Of a DNA stretch of 64,000 nucleotides, positions 17,240 to 26,393 are shown one piece after another. Made by a program: the position numbers and the translations under genes. Origin of the DNA: Streptomyces phaeofaciens (GTDB lineage: Bacteria > Actinomycetota > Actinomycetes > Streptomycetales > Streptomycetaceae); the NCBI RefSeq assembly GCF_014648915.1, contig NZ_BMSA01000030.1:55511-119510 (forward strand). Direction: 5' to 3'. The notes beneath the pieces are model-generated. The model did no database searches. It was not told the origin of the DNA and saw only the letters and a list, made by a program, of their open reading frames with translations. Position 1 is the first letter of the stretch, and each line of letters starts with the position of its first letter.

Positions 17240-18235
17240 GTGAGCGGCAGTATCGAGGTGCGCGGTCTGTCCCGCACCTTCCACACCACCGTCCGCCGGC
17301 CCGGCGTCGCCGGAGCGCTGCGCTCCCTGGTGAACCCGGAGCGGGTCGCCAAGCACGCGGTGTCCGACATCTCCTTCGACGTGGCCGCGGGCGAACTTCT
17401 CGCCCTGCTCGGCCCGAACGGCGCCGGCAAGTCCACCACCATCAAGATGCTCACCGGCATCCTCACCCCCACCTCGGGGGAGGCGCGCGTCGCGGGCGTG
17501 GTGCCGTACCGGGAGCGGGAGCGCAACGCCCGCAACATCGGCGCGGTGTTCGGGCAGCGCACCCAGCTGTGGTGGGACCTGCCGGCCCGTGAGTCGTTCG
17601 CGATCCTGCGCGACATCTACGAGGTGCCGAAGGCCGAACACGCCTCGCGCCTGCGGGAGTTCGACGATCTTCTCGACCTCTCCTCCTTCTGGGACACCCG
17701 GGTGCGTCACCTCTCCCTCGGCCAGCGGGTGCGCTGCGACCTGGCGGCCGCCCTGCTGCACGACCCGCCGGTGGTCTTCCTCGACGAGCCGACCATCGGC
17801 ATGGACGTGGTGGTCAAGGAGCAGGTCCGGGAGTTCCTCCGGCATCAGGTCGAAGAGCGTGGCCGTACGGTCCTGTTGACCACGCACGACATGACGGAGG
17901 TCGAGCGGCTCGCCGAGCGTGTGGTGCTGATCAACCACGGCCGGCTCGTCCTGGACGGCGGCCTCGACGAGATCCGCCGCAGGTTCGGCTCGACCTGGCA
18001 GGTGCGGGCCACGCTGGCCGACGCGCACTTCGAGGTCGTACCGCTGCCGGGCATCGCGGTGCTGAGCCACGACGGCCCGCAGGTGGTGTTCGGCCCGGAA
18101 GGAGCCGACGCTCCGACGGTCCACCAGGCGCTGAAGGCGGTCATCGAACGCTACGAGGTGACGGGCATCGCCATCGACGAGGCCGATCTCGAGGACGTGA
18201 TGCGGGCCGCGTACGTCCAGGCCGGGGTGGCGTGA
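17240..18235 (+). CDS. ABC-2 type transporter ATP-binding protein
   Basis: 331 residues. Walker A GPNGAGKS (58-65), a degenerate signature LSLGQR, Walker B VVFLDEPTIGMD, H-loop TTHDM. The C-terminal extension after about residue 240 is typical of the multidrug/antibiotic exporter ATPases. GTG start with GGAGG about 11 nt upstream. Followed, with 1-bp overlap and then a 5-bp gap, by two membrane genes, forming a complete exporter. The GLRGQRTQLWWDLP region is like the ATPases of the ABC-2 family with DUF990-type permeases. Substrate unknown. Confidence 0.88.
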   Translation: MSGSIEVRGLSRTFHTTVRRPGVAGALRSLVNPERVAKHAVSDISFDVAAGELLALLGPNGAGKSTTIKMLTGILTPTSGEARVAGVVPYRERERNARNIGAVFGQRTQLWWDLPARESFAILRDIYEVPKAEHASRLREFDDLLDLSSFWDTRVRHLSLGQRVRCDLAAALLHDPPVVFLDEPTIGMDVVVKEQVREFLRHQVEERGRTVLLTTHDMTEVERLAERVVLINHGRLVLDGGLDEIRRRFGSTWQVRATLADAHFEVVPLPGIAVLSHDGPQVVFGPEGADAPTVHQALKAVIERYEVTGIAIDEADLEDVMRAAYVQAGVA

Positions 18236-19038
18236 TGCCCGCGGCGCACGCCTGGCGCGTCGCCCGCGTCACCCCGCTCGGCGAACTGCACGCCCCGCCC
18301 CGGATGACCGCCGTCCTGCTCCGGCTGACCGTGCAGGTGGTGCTGGTGGCGTCGCTGTGGGACGGCCTGTACGCGCATACCGGTACGACCGCCGGACTCG
18401 ACCGCGACCAGGCGGTCACCTACGCCGTCCTGGCCGTACTCGCCTCCCGGCTGCGGGAGTTGGACCAGTACACGGGCCGGGACACCGTGCTCCAGCACCT
18501 GCACTTCGGCACGATCGTCTACTGGTACCTGCGCCCGCTGCCGCCCCGGCGCTACTACGCCCTGCGCGCCCTCGGCGAGCAACTGTACGGGCTGGTCTGG
18601 GCGTTGGGCGGATACGCGGTCTGTGTCGCGGCCGGAGCGGTGGAGCCGCCCGCGTCGGCCGCGGTGGCCGGGGTGTTCGCGCTCAGTCTGCTGCTCGGCC
18701 AGTGGGTGCTGTACTACGTGCTGCTCGTCCTGGACCAGCTGTGTTTCTGGACCGTCCGCAACAACGCGGCCATGATGATCCTGGTCTTCGCGCAGAACCT
18801 GCTGTCCGGGGTGTACGCGCCGTTGTGGTTCTTCCCGGACTGGTTCGTGACGCTGAGTTCGTTCCTGCCGTTCCAGGCGACGCTGAGTGTGCCGCTGTCC
18901 CTCTACATCGGCCGGATCCCCCTGTCGGACGCGCCCGCCGAGCTGGCGGTCCAGGCGGCCTGGGTCGTGGTGCTCGCCCTGTTCACCCGGTTTCTGTGGC
19001 GGCGGGCCGCCCGCCGTGTCATCTCCCAGGGAGGCTGA
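18235..19038 (+). CDS. ABC-2 family transporter permease
   Basis: 267 residues with about six hydrophobic segments (for example VTYAVLAVLASRL and WVLYYVLLVLDQLCFWTV). ATG at 18235 overlaps the ATPase stop by one base. Resembles the ABC-2 permeases formerly annotated DUF990. Forms a heterodimer with the next gene, by inference from their pairing. Confidence 0.8.
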   Translation: MPAAHAWRVARVTPLGELHAPPRMTAVLLRLTVQVVLVASLWDGLYAHTGTTAGLDRDQAVTYAVLAVLASRLRELDQYTGRDTVLQHLHFGTIVYWYLRPLPPRRYYALRALGEQLYGLVWALGGYAVCVAAGAVEPPASAAVAGVFALSLLLGQWVLYYVLLVLDQLCFWTVRNNAAMMILVFAQNLLSGVYAPLWFFPDWFVTLSSFLPFQATLSVPLSLYIGRIPLSDAPAELAVQAAWVVVLALFTRFLWRRAARRVISQGG

Positions 19039-19043
19039 GGCGT

Positions 19044-19844
19044 GTGAAGGCCGTCCGGATCGCGTGGCGCGTCACGTGCCTCAACTTCCGCGCCCAGCTG
19101 GAGTACCGCGCCGAGTTCCTGCTGATGATCGCCATCGGTGCGGTCTGGCAGGTGTCGGTGATCGTGTTCGCGACCGTGCTGCTGACCCGGTTCACCGGCA
19201 TGGGCGGCTGGGACAGCTCGGAGGTGCTGCTGATCCCGGCGACACGGATGCTGGCGCACGGTCTGTTCGTGCTGGTGCTGGGCCGTATGCACTTCGTCGG
19301 CCGGCAGATCCAGGAGGGGCGGATCGACATCTATCTGGTGCGTCCGATGCCGGTGCACCGCCAGGTCCAGCTCGCCTACTTCCCGACCAACGCGATCGGC
19401 GACCTGACGGTGGCCGCGGGTCTGATGGCGGGCGCGCTCAGCCGCAGCGGCCTGGACTGGTCGGCGGGCCGGATCGCGTACCTGGTCGCCGCCGTCGTCG
19501 GCGGCATGCTCCTGGAGGCGGCCCTGTTCACGGCCGTGGCCGCCGCGGCGCTGCGCTTCCCGGCCGCCGACTACTGGAGCAACTGGCTGGAGGAGCTGCT
19601 CGGCACGTTCGGCAGCTACCCGCTGAACGTGCTCCCGAGGGCGGTGAGCGGCTTCCTGACGTACGGCCTGCCCCTCGCGTTCGTCGCCTACTTCCCGGCC
19701 GCGGTCCTCACCGGCCACGGCCACGACACCGGCGTCCCGTACTGGCTCGCGGCGCTCTCCCCGCTGCTGGGCGCGCTGGCGTACCTGGGCTCGCGGCTGC
19801 TGTGGAGGTGGAGCCTCGGGCACTACGCGGGGGTGAACGGGTAG
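19044..19844 (+). CDS. ABC-2 family transporter permease (second subunit)
   Basis: 266 residues, about six transmembrane helices (FLLMIAIGAVWQVSVIVFA; IAYLVAAVVGGMLLEAALF). GTG at 19044 follows the previous stop by 5 bp and has GGGAGG upstream at 19029-19034. A longer in-frame extension upstream lies over the neighbouring gene and is not real. Completes the three-gene exporter. Confidence 0.8.
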   Translation: MKAVRIAWRVTCLNFRAQLEYRAEFLLMIAIGAVWQVSVIVFATVLLTRFTGMGGWDSSEVLLIPATRMLAHGLFVLVLGRMHFVGRQIQEGRIDIYLVRPMPVHRQVQLAYFPTNAIGDLTVAAGLMAGALSRSGLDWSAGRIAYLVAAVVGGMLLEAALFTAVAAAALRFPAADYWSNWLEELLGTFGSYPLNVLPRAVSGFLTYGLPLAFVAYFPAAVLTGHGHDTGVPYWLAALSPLLGALAYLGSRLLWRWSLGHYAGVNG

Positions 19845-19874
19845 GCGGCTTCGGGCCGTGTTCCTTCCAGGCCG

Positions 19875-20570
19875 TCACCCGGCCGGGCGGGCCCGATAGG
19901 CGCGGAGGAACGCGGCCACTCCGCCGGTGACGAGGCGCTCGGTCTCCTCCTTCGGCAGGGGCAGCACCCCGTAGTGGGACTGCTGGGTGGCCGTGTGGGA
20001 GATCAGGGCCGTGAAGTGGGTGGCGCAGAGGGCCGGGTCGCCGTGCAGGTCGAGCAGGCCGGCCGCGGCCAGGCTCTCCAGCGCTTCGGCGAGGGCCTGG
20101 CCGACCGGCCCCGGGCCCGCGTCCCGCCAGGCCCGGAGCACCTCCGGCGGCACATGGTCGGCCTCGGCATGGATGTGGCGGACCAGGGCGAAGTGGTTCG
20201 GATACTCCTCCATGAGGCCGACGAAACCCCGGGCCAGCAGGACCAGGTCCCGCTCCAGGTCCTCCGGGCGCGGTGGACGCTCCGGATCCAACGCCGCCTT
20301 GATCAGGCCCAGTTGGGCGTCCTTCACCTCGCCTGACGTCCAGGTGACCACCGTACGGAAGAGCTGGGCCTTTCCGCCGGGGAAGTGGTTGTAGAGCGTG
20401 CGGGTGGACACGCCGGCCTCGGCGGCGAGCGCGTCGACGGAGGCACGCGCATAGCCCTCGCGGCCGAAGACGGTGCAGGCCGCACCGGCCATGGCGACCC
20501 ACTTCTCCAGTTTGCGGGGCGAGTACTGCTCCCGCGCCGCAGCCATCCATGCGTCGTTGGTACCGCCCAC
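19875..20570 (-). CDS. TetR/AcrR-family transcriptional repressor
   Basis: 231 residues. HTH at about residues 35-75 (ASVDALAAEAGVSTRTLYNHF). GTG at 20570 has GAGGAG 7 nt upstream. Divergent from an FMN reductase and MFS exporter; two perfect palindromes lie between them and overlap both presumed promoters. It therefore very likely represses itself and the divergent pair. Inducer unknown; a quinone, dye or antibiotic would fit the targets. Confidence 0.88.
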   Translation of the reverse strand: MGGTNDAWMAAAREQYSPRKLEKWVAMAGAACTVFGREGYARASVDALAAEAGVSTRTLYNHFPGGKAQLFRTVVTWTSGEVKDAQLGLIKAALDPERPPRPEDLERDLVLLARGFVGLMEEYPNHFALVRHIHAEADHVPPEVLRAWRDAGPGPVGQALAEALESLAAAGLLDLHGDPALCATHFTALISHTATQQSHYGVLPLPKEETERLVTGGVAAFLRAYRARPAG

Positions 20571-20623
20571 GCCGACTCCTCACGCGCCCGGGGGCCTGAC
20601 GACGCAGGCACCCGGAGGTCAGT

Positions 20624-20664
20624 TACAACGGGCGTTGTACTTTTTACAACGCCCGTTGTAGTTT
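20624..20664. promoter_or_regulatory. Twin TetR operators with divergent promoters
   Basis: TACAAC-GGGC-GTTGTA (20624-20639) and TACAAC-GCCC-GTTGTA (20645-20660), centres 21 bp apart (two helical turns). Rightward promoter TTGTAC (20635-20640), 18-bp spacer, TAGTTT (20659-20664). A mirror-image leftward promoter TTGTAA-N18-TAACTG serves the regulator. The operators sit on the core promoter elements in both directions. Confidence 0.75.
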
Positions 20665-20737
20665 ACCGAACGTGAGGCCGCACGACGCGGCCGTCCCGCC
20701 CTTGACGGGGCCACCGGGAGAAACAGGGGGACCACCC

Positions 20738-21343
20738 ATGCCCACCACCGACCGCACCACCGCCCTACGGGTAGCCGTCGTCGTCGGCAGCGTCCGTGAG
20801 GGCCGCCAGGGCCGCGCCGTGGCCGACTGGTTCCTGCGCACCGCCACCGGCCACACGAACCTGGACCTGGACGTCATCGACCTCGCGGACATCGACCTGC
20901 CCCTGGTCATGCCGGGCTGGGGCGGCACCCCGAGCCCGGCGACCGCGGGCGCGCTCGCGGACTCGTCCGCACGCCTGGCCGCCGCCGACGCGTTCGTCGT
21001 CGTCACGCCCGAGTACAACCACAGCTTCCCGGCCGTTCTGAAGAACTTCATCGACTGGCACGGCCCGCAGTGGCAGGCCAAGCCGGTCGGCTTCGTCTCC
21101 TACGGGGGTCTCGCGGGCGGCGTCCGCGCGGTGGAGCAACTCCGGCTGGTGTTCGCCGAGTTGCACGCCATGACCGTACGCGACGCGGTGAGCCTGCACG
21201 GCCCGTGGTCCGGGCTCGGCGAGGACGGCACCCCGCGGGACACGGCCGTGAGCGAAGGCGCCGCCAAGGGCATGCTCGGTCAACTCGCCTGGTGGGCATC
21301 GGCGTTGCGGTCGGCCCGCGCGACCCTTCCCTACCAGGGCTGA
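20738..21343 (+). CDS. NADPH-dependent FMN reductase / flavodoxin-like quinone reductase
   Basis: 201 residues with a flavodoxin-like fold: GSVREGRQGRAVADWF binds FMN phosphate and TPEYNHSFPAVLKNFIDW is the conserved loop of the NADPH-dependent FMN reductase family (chromate/azo/quinone reductases). ATG at 20738 has GGGGG 9 nt upstream; an ATG-like start further upstream would begin in the operator. Next gene, an MFS exporter, starts 12 bp later, so the two form an operon under the TetR repressor. Probably reduces quinones or azo compounds for detoxification. Confidence 0.85.
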   Translation: MPTTDRTTALRVAVVVGSVREGRQGRAVADWFLRTATGHTNLDLDVIDLADIDLPLVMPGWGGTPSPATAGALADSSARLAAADAFVVVTPEYNHSFPAVLKNFIDWHGPQWQAKPVGFVSYGGLAGGVRAVEQLRLVFAELHAMTVRDAVSLHGPWSGLGEDGTPRDTAVSEGAAKGMLGQLAWWASALRSARATLPYQG

Positions 21344-21355
21344 GGGGGCGGGGAC

Positions 21356-22768
21356 ATGGCCACCGCACAGTCGGTAGGCTCCCCGGCACAGCAGCCGTCC
21401 GCCGAAACGCTGCTGAACCGCACCCTCGCGGTCGTCATCATCGGCTCGGTGATGTCGGTGCTCGACATGACGATCGTCAACGTCGCGCTGCGCAGCCTGT
21501 CGGAGTCGTTCCACGCGCCGCTGGAGACGATCCAGTGGACGGCCACCGCGTACACGCTGGCGCTGGCCGCCGTCATCCCGACGGCCGCGTGGGCGATGGG
21601 CCGCTTCGGCACCCGGCGCGCCTATCTGACCGCGCTCGCGCTCTTCACCCTCGGGTCGCTCCTCGCGGCCTGCGCCTGGAACACGGGCACCCTGATCGCG
21701 TTCCGTGCGGTGCAGGGCCTCGGCGGCGGGCTGCTGATGCCCGTCGGCATGGCGATGACCATGGCCGTCGCGGACCGCGAGCGCTACGGCCGCACGATGG
21801 CGCTGCTCGGCCTGCCGGTCCTGGTCGGCCCGGTGGCCGGCCCGGTGCTCGGCGGCTGGCTGCTGGACGCGACGTCCTGGCGCTGGATCTTCCTGGTCAA
21901 CCTGCCCGTCGGCGTCCTGGCACTGACACTCGCGGCCAGGCTCCTCCTGCCCGACGCACCCCGGAAGGGGGTTCCGGCGCCCAGGCTGGACGTGCCGGGC
22001 CTCCTGGCCCTCTCCCCCGGCCTCGCCCTGCTGCTGTTCGGGCTGGCGCGAGGCGGCGAGCGCGGCGACTTCACGGCGCCGGGCGCCCTCCTGCCGACCC
22101 TCGCGGGAGCGGCACTGATCGCCGCGTTCGTGTGGCGCGCACTGACGACTCGTCATCCTCTCCTGGACATCAGGCTGTTGACCGACCGTACGTTCGCGGT
22201 GGGCATCGGCGTCCTCGCCCTGTTCACCTGCGGCTACTTCGGCTCGATGCTCCTGGGGCCGGTGTACTGGCAGGAAGTGCGGGGCTGGAGCGCGACCTCG
22301 ACGGGCCTGCTCGGCGTCCCGGTCGGGCTGGCCGTCGGAACGACGATGCAGTGGGCGGCACGCCGCGTCGACAAGGTTCCGCCGCACCGGCTGATCCGAG
22401 CCGGCATCGTGATCGGCGCCCTCGGCATGGCCCTGACGGGGCTGAGCATCGGCACGCAGCACGTCCCGGCCTGGCAGCCCCTCTCCTCGACCGTGCTCAT
22501 GGGCATCGGCTCCGGGCTGGTGCTCATGCCGACGATGACGACCGCGAGCCGCGACCTCCCCAAGGACCGGCTGGCCGCGGCGAGCACCGCGCTGGGCATC
22601 AACTCCCAGGTGTGCGCGTCGGTGGGCACCGCGCTGATCTCCGTCGTCCTGGGCTCGGCGGGAACGGACCCGTCCGGCTTCCGGATCGCGTACCTGATCG
22701 CCGCGGGACTGCTGGCCCTGGCCCTGGTACCGGCGATGGCCCTGCCGGGGCGACGCCCCGGGGCGTGA
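21356..22768 (+). CDS. MFS multidrug exporter, DHA2 (EmrB/QacA) family
   Basis: 470 residues, predicted 14 transmembrane helices. The first helix contains SVLDMTIVNVALRSL, the signature of EmrB/QacA transporters, and GPVAGPVLGGWLL is the antiporter motif C. Proton-driven export of drugs or cationic compounds is the family role. Good ribosome site GGGG before ATG 21356. Co-transcribed with the FMN reductase. Confidence 0.88.
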   Translation: MATAQSVGSPAQQPSAETLLNRTLAVVIIGSVMSVLDMTIVNVALRSLSESFHAPLETIQWTATAYTLALAAVIPTAAWAMGRFGTRRAYLTALALFTLGSLLAACAWNTGTLIAFRAVQGLGGGLLMPVGMAMTMAVADRERYGRTMALLGLPVLVGPVAGPVLGGWLLDATSWRWIFLVNLPVGVLALTLAARLLLPDAPRKGVPAPRLDVPGLLALSPGLALLLFGLARGGERGDFTAPGALLPTLAGAALIAAFVWRALTTRHPLLDIRLLTDRTFAVGIGVLALFTCGYFGSMLLGPVYWQEVRGWSATSTGLLGVPVGLAVGTTMQWAARRVDKVPPHRLIRAGIVIGALGMALTGLSIGTQHVPAWQPLSSTVLMGIGSGLVLMPTMTTASRDLPKDRLAAASTALGINSQVCASVGTALISVVLGSAGTDPSGFRIAYLIAAGLLALALVPAMALPGRRPGA

Positions 22769-22800
22769 ACCGGGCGGGTGGCGACGCCCGGGTGGGGTGG

Positions 22801-22850
22801 ATCGGGGCGGGTCGGCTTGGATCGGGGCGGGTCGGCTTGGATCGGGGCGG
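22801..22850. repeat. Short 20-bp tandem repeat between convergent genes
   Basis: GATCGGGGCGGGTCGGCTTG occurs twice in tandem (22801-22820, 22821-22840) plus a 10-bp partial copy. A degenerate GGAGGGACCCGCACCG pair follows near 22876-22920. Lies between two convergent transporter genes. Confidence 0.8.
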
Positions 22851-22974
22851 AGCCGGAAGGATCCGCACCGAGAGATCCGGAGGGACCCGCACCGGGCGAT
22901 CGGGAGGGACCCGCACCGCGGCGGCGTAGCGGATCTTCGTCCGGCCGCCCGGGCGACATCGGGAAGGGAACCCC

Positions 22975-24303
22975 CTACCGCCGCCCCGCCCCACGAACGG
23001 GTGTCACCAGCGCCGCCCCCGCGACCAGCACACAGCAGCCGCCCGCGGCGAGCGCCACCGGCGTGGTCCCGTGCCGGTCCGCCGCCCAGGTCAGCACCGC
23101 CGCACCGACCGGGGCAGCCGCGTACTGGAGCGTCCAGAAGGCGGCGGTGACCCGGCCCAGCAGAGCCTCCGGGGTGACCTCCTGCCGCAGCGACATGGAA
23201 CAGGTGCCGGCGACGGCCACACACGCCAGGAAGAGCGCGGCGAGCACCCCGACCACGGGAATGTCCCGCGCCCAGCCCAGTCCAGCGACAGCGGCCCCGC
23301 TCACCGCGACCGCCGCCGTCCAGGTCCGTCCGAAGCCCAGCCGGCGGCGCAGCCCGGCCACGAGCAGCGACCCGGCGACGGTGCCGAGCGCCCCGCACGC
23401 CATGACGGCGCCGACCGTGCCGTCGTCCTGCCCCAGGTCGTGCTTGAGGTGATAGATGACGAGGTCGTTCAGGCCGAGGGTGAGGAAGCTGAAGACGAAC
23501 AGCAGGGCGGTCAGCGCGCGCAGCACCGGATGCCCGTACAGGAACGTCACACCGGTGCGCAGGTCCTGCCGGAGTCCGGGGCGGGTGGGGGCCGGCCGGG
23601 GTGGGGGTTGCGGATGCGGTGCCCGCTTCCCGGAACCCTCTGTGCGCCACCGCACCCCGGGCTCGTCGTCCGGCGGCCGCCGCAGCCGTACGGCGGCCAG
23701 GCAGACCGCGGAGACGCCGAAACTGGCGGCGTCGACCCCGACCGCGGCGGCCGGGCCGGTCCAGGCGGCGAGCAGGCCGGCGCACAGTGGTCCGAGGACG
23801 CCGGCGGCTGCGGCGGTGGCGTTGAGACGGCCGTTGGCCTCGGTGAGCCGGCCGGTGCCGACCAGACCGCGGACAACGGTCACGTAGCCGACCGCGAACA
23901 GCATGCCGACCGCCTCGCACAGGGGCAGCACGGTGTAGAGCAGCCAGATGCGCGGCCCGGCCCACCACACCAGCGGCACGAGCCCGTACAGCACCATGCG
24001 GACCAGGTCGCAGCAGATGAGCAGGCGCCGCCGGTCGACCCGGTCCACCACCGGCCCGGCGAACACGGCCGCCACGACCGAGGCCGCTCCGCCGACAGCC
24101 GTCAGCAGGCCCATCGCGGCGAGCGACCCGGTGGCCTGGAGAAGAAGCAGGGGCAACGCGATCAGGGCGAAGGAGTCGCCGAGGACGGAGAGGGTCTGTG
24201 CGGCCCAGAAGATCCCGAAGTCCCGCTGCCGCCAGAGAGGCGCACGGCGGTCGGCGGCGACGCCGGCCTCCCGGTATCGGTCGCTCCGTGTCTCGTCGGC
24301 CAC
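22975..24303 (-). CDS. MFS transporter (enterobactin-exporter-like)
   Basis: 442 residues with about 12 transmembrane helices. RDFGIFWAAQTLSVLGDSFA and the DRVDRRRLL loop are typical of MFS_3 (EntS-type) exporters. I chose GTG 24303 because GAGGGGGG lies just upstream; an open extension to 24357 has no such site. Follows a similar MFS gene at 24452-25765 with 148 bp between. The two are probably diverged duplicates; substrate unknown. Confidence 0.8.
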   Translation of the reverse strand: MADETRSDRYREAGVAADRRAPLWRQRDFGIFWAAQTLSVLGDSFALIALPLLLLQATGSLAAMGLLTAVGGAASVVAAVFAGPVVDRVDRRRLLICCDLVRMVLYGLVPLVWWAGPRIWLLYTVLPLCEAVGMLFAVGYVTVVRGLVGTGRLTEANGRLNATAAAAGVLGPLCAGLLAAWTGPAAAVGVDAASFGVSAVCLAAVRLRRPPDDEPGVRWRTEGSGKRAPHPQPPPRPAPTRPGLRQDLRTGVTFLYGHPVLRALTALLFVFSFLTLGLNDLVIYHLKHDLGQDDGTVGAVMACGALGTVAGSLLVAGLRRRLGFGRTWTAAVAVSGAAVAGLGWARDIPVVGVLAALFLACVAVAGTCSMSLRQEVTPEALLGRVTAAFWTLQYAAAPVGAAVLTWAADRHGTTPVALAAGGCCVLVAGAALVTPVRGAGRR

Positions 24304-24451
24304 GCGACCGTCCCCCCTCGAAGTCCCCGGCAACCATAAGTCCGCCGGCGGCGGCACACGGGTCGATCACCCCGTAGCGGATCCGGGACGGCCCCGCCGT
24401 ACGACGCGAGGTGTGCGGCGCAGCTCGCGTGCGCCGGCCTGTCGAGCGGGG

Positions 24452-25765
24452 TCAATCCGGGCCCGGGGCGCGCTCCGCCTCGCACGCGACGGGCGGCGTC
24501 CCCTCGGGTGCCGCCCGCTTCAGCTCGTCGAGGGATCTGATCCCGGGGATCGGCGACGGCAGCAGCCACAGCACCGACAGCGCACCCCCGACCGCGGTCA
24601 CGATCAGTGTCGTCCGCAGCCCGGCGACCGTGGCGAGGCCACCGCCGGCCAGCGCGCCCAAGGGGCGGATGCCGTAGTTGACGGTGCTGTAGGCGCCGGC
24701 GACCCGGCTGCGCAGTCCGTCCGGAGCGGCAGCCGTGTCGAGGGAGTTGAGGTTGACGTCGAACAGCATCACCCCGAACCCGGCGAGGAACTGAGTCGCG
24801 GCGAGCGTGCCCGCACGCGCCCAGGCCGGCCCGTCGGCGAAGGCGGCCAGCGCGTAGGGGGCCGGGAAGAGCACGGCGCCGACGGCCACGCTGCGGCCGA
24901 TGCCGGTCCACCGGGAGATCGCGGGCGCCGTCACCGCGCCGAGCAACGCCCCCGTCGATCCGATCCCGAAGGCCAACCCGATGACACCGGGCTGGAGTCG
25001 AAGGTCTCGTTCGGCGAAGAGCACGAGCAGTCCGGTGCCCGTGAGGAACGTGAAGAAGTTGACGGTGGCGGAGCAGCCCAGGCTGGCCCGCAGCACCGGG
25101 TCACGGACGACGAACACCAGCCCCTCCCGGGCCTGGCGCGGCAGGGAGGGTCCCGACCGGTCGGCGGCGGGGGCCGGTTCGTCGATGCGCGGCAGGCCGA
25201 CGAGGTACGCCGACGCCACGAACGACAACGCGTCGGCGACGACGGCGACGGGAGCCGTCAGCGCCTGGACGAGTCCGCCGCCGGCCGCCGGCCCGACCAC
25301 GAACGAGGCCGACCGGGTCACGCTCAGCTTGCTGTTGGCGTCCAGGTACGACGCGGGCGGCACGAGGTGGGCGAAGACAGCCGAGTAGGCGGTGTTGAAG
25401 ACGACGGCCGCCGTACCCGTCAGCAGGGCGACGGCGTACAGGTGGAACAGGGTGAGGGCGCCCAGGGCGTACGCGACGGGCAGGGTGAGCAGCAGTGCCG
25501 CGCGGAGCAGGTCGGCGTACACCATGAGGACCCGCTTGGCACGGTGGCGGTCGACCCAGGCGCCCAGGAGCAGCGCGAGCAGGTTCGGTGTCCAGACGAG
25601 CGCGGTCAGCCGGGCGACCTCCCCGGCGGACGCGTCGAGCGCCGCCACCGCGACCAGCGGCAGCGCGAGATCGGAGATCCGGTCCCCGAACTGGGAAACG
25701 GTCTGCCCCGCCCAGAAACGCAGGAAGCGGCGGTCGTGCCACAGGGACGCGGTCGCGGCCGTCAC
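24452..25765 (-). CDS. MFS transporter (enterobactin-exporter-like)
   Basis: 437 residues, about 12 transmembrane helices, N-terminus DRRFLRFWAGQTVSQFGDRIS. GTG at 25765 overlaps the ArsR-family stop (GTGA), so the two genes are coupled. Same subfamily as the following gene. The overlap ties this exporter to the upstream regulator. Confidence 0.83.
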   Translation of the reverse strand: MTAATASLWHDRRFLRFWAGQTVSQFGDRISDLALPLVAVAALDASAGEVARLTALVWTPNLLALLLGAWVDRHRAKRVLMVYADLLRAALLLTLPVAYALGALTLFHLYAVALLTGTAAVVFNTAYSAVFAHLVPPASYLDANSKLSVTRSASFVVGPAAGGGLVQALTAPVAVVADALSFVASAYLVGLPRIDEPAPAADRSGPSLPRQAREGLVFVVRDPVLRASLGCSATVNFFTFLTGTGLLVLFAERDLRLQPGVIGLAFGIGSTGALLGAVTAPAISRWTGIGRSVAVGAVLFPAPYALAAFADGPAWARAGTLAATQFLAGFGVMLFDVNLNSLDTAAAPDGLRSRVAGAYSTVNYGIRPLGALAGGGLATVAGLRTTLIVTAVGGALSVLWLLPSPIPGIRSLDELKRAAPEGTPPVACEAERAPGPD

Positions 25766-26355
25766 TCCGGCTCGCCACCGCCCGGGCCCTCGGGAAGCGC
25801 GTACGTCATGACGCGCACCCCTCGGCTGCCGGGCGGCCGGCACTCGGCCTCCCGGCGCACGTACGGTGCGAGCAGTGCCTCGACCGCGTCCCGGAGCCCG
25901 GCGAGTTCTTCGGCGGACACGACGATCCGGGTGTTCAGCCCGCCCGCGAGCGCGACCCACTCCGCCTCGAGTCCGGGTTCCGTGTCGGTCAGCCAGCGCA
26001 GCGGCAGTTCGGCGGTCCGCGCGAACATCTCGCCGGTCAGCACGCGCGCCGCCGACCGGCCGTCGTCGTCGGGCGGCACCTCGAACCGAAAGCCGCGCGC
26101 CGCCGCCTCCCATCGGCGTTCCCGTCGGTCCGTGCCGCCCTCCGCGTCCCGCACCAGCCCGAATCCGGCGAGGTGGCGCAGGTGCCAGCTGGTCACGGAG
26201 GGGGTCGCGCCGACGTGCGGGGAGAGCTGGGTGGCGGTGGCGGGCCCGTGCCGCTGGAGCCGTTCGAGGACGGCGAGCCGCACCGGGTGGGCCAGCGCCC
26301 GCATGGCCTTGGGATCGGTGACCTCGACGTCACCGAATCGATTGCCCGAATCCAT
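25762..26355 (-). CDS. ArsR-type winged-helix transcriptional regulator
   Basis: 197 residues. N-terminal winged helix (ALAHPVRLAVLERLQRHGPATATQLSPHVG) in the helix_turn_helix_5/ArsR class, and a C-terminal sensor half without the CXC metal motif of classical ArsR, so it probably senses something other than a thiophilic metal. ATG 26355 is preferred over long upstream extensions since TTGACT-N18-GACACT ends 8 nt before it and an inverted repeat overlaps the -10. First gene of an operon with two MFS exporters. Confidence 0.83.
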   Translation of the reverse strand: MDSGNRFGDVEVTDPKAMRALAHPVRLAVLERLQRHGPATATQLSPHVGATPSVTSWHLRHLAGFGLVRDAEGGTDRRERRWEAAARGFRFEVPPDDDGRSAARVLTGEMFARTAELPLRWLTDTEPGLEAEWVALAGGLNTRIVVSAEELAGLRDAVEALLAPYVRREAECRPPGSRGVRVMTYALPEGPGGGEPE

Positions 26356-26360
26356 GACGT

Positions 26361-26393
26361 GAGAGTGTCCTCTCAGAGTGCCGTCGGAGTCAA
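26361..26393 (-). promoter_or_regulatory. Promoter and inverted-repeat operator of the ArsR-type gene
   Basis: On the minus strand: TTGACT (26388-26393), 18-bp spacer, GACACT, then 8 nt to the ATG. The inverted repeat GAGAG-GACA-CTCTC (26361-26374) covers the -10, as expected for autorepression. mRNA probably leaderless. Confidence 0.5.

Noticed and set aside
20765..24370. 1,201-codon open frame on the minus strand
   Set aside because: Antisense to the FMN reductase and MFS genes and out of frame with the second; no domain, low-complexity Arg/Gly composition.
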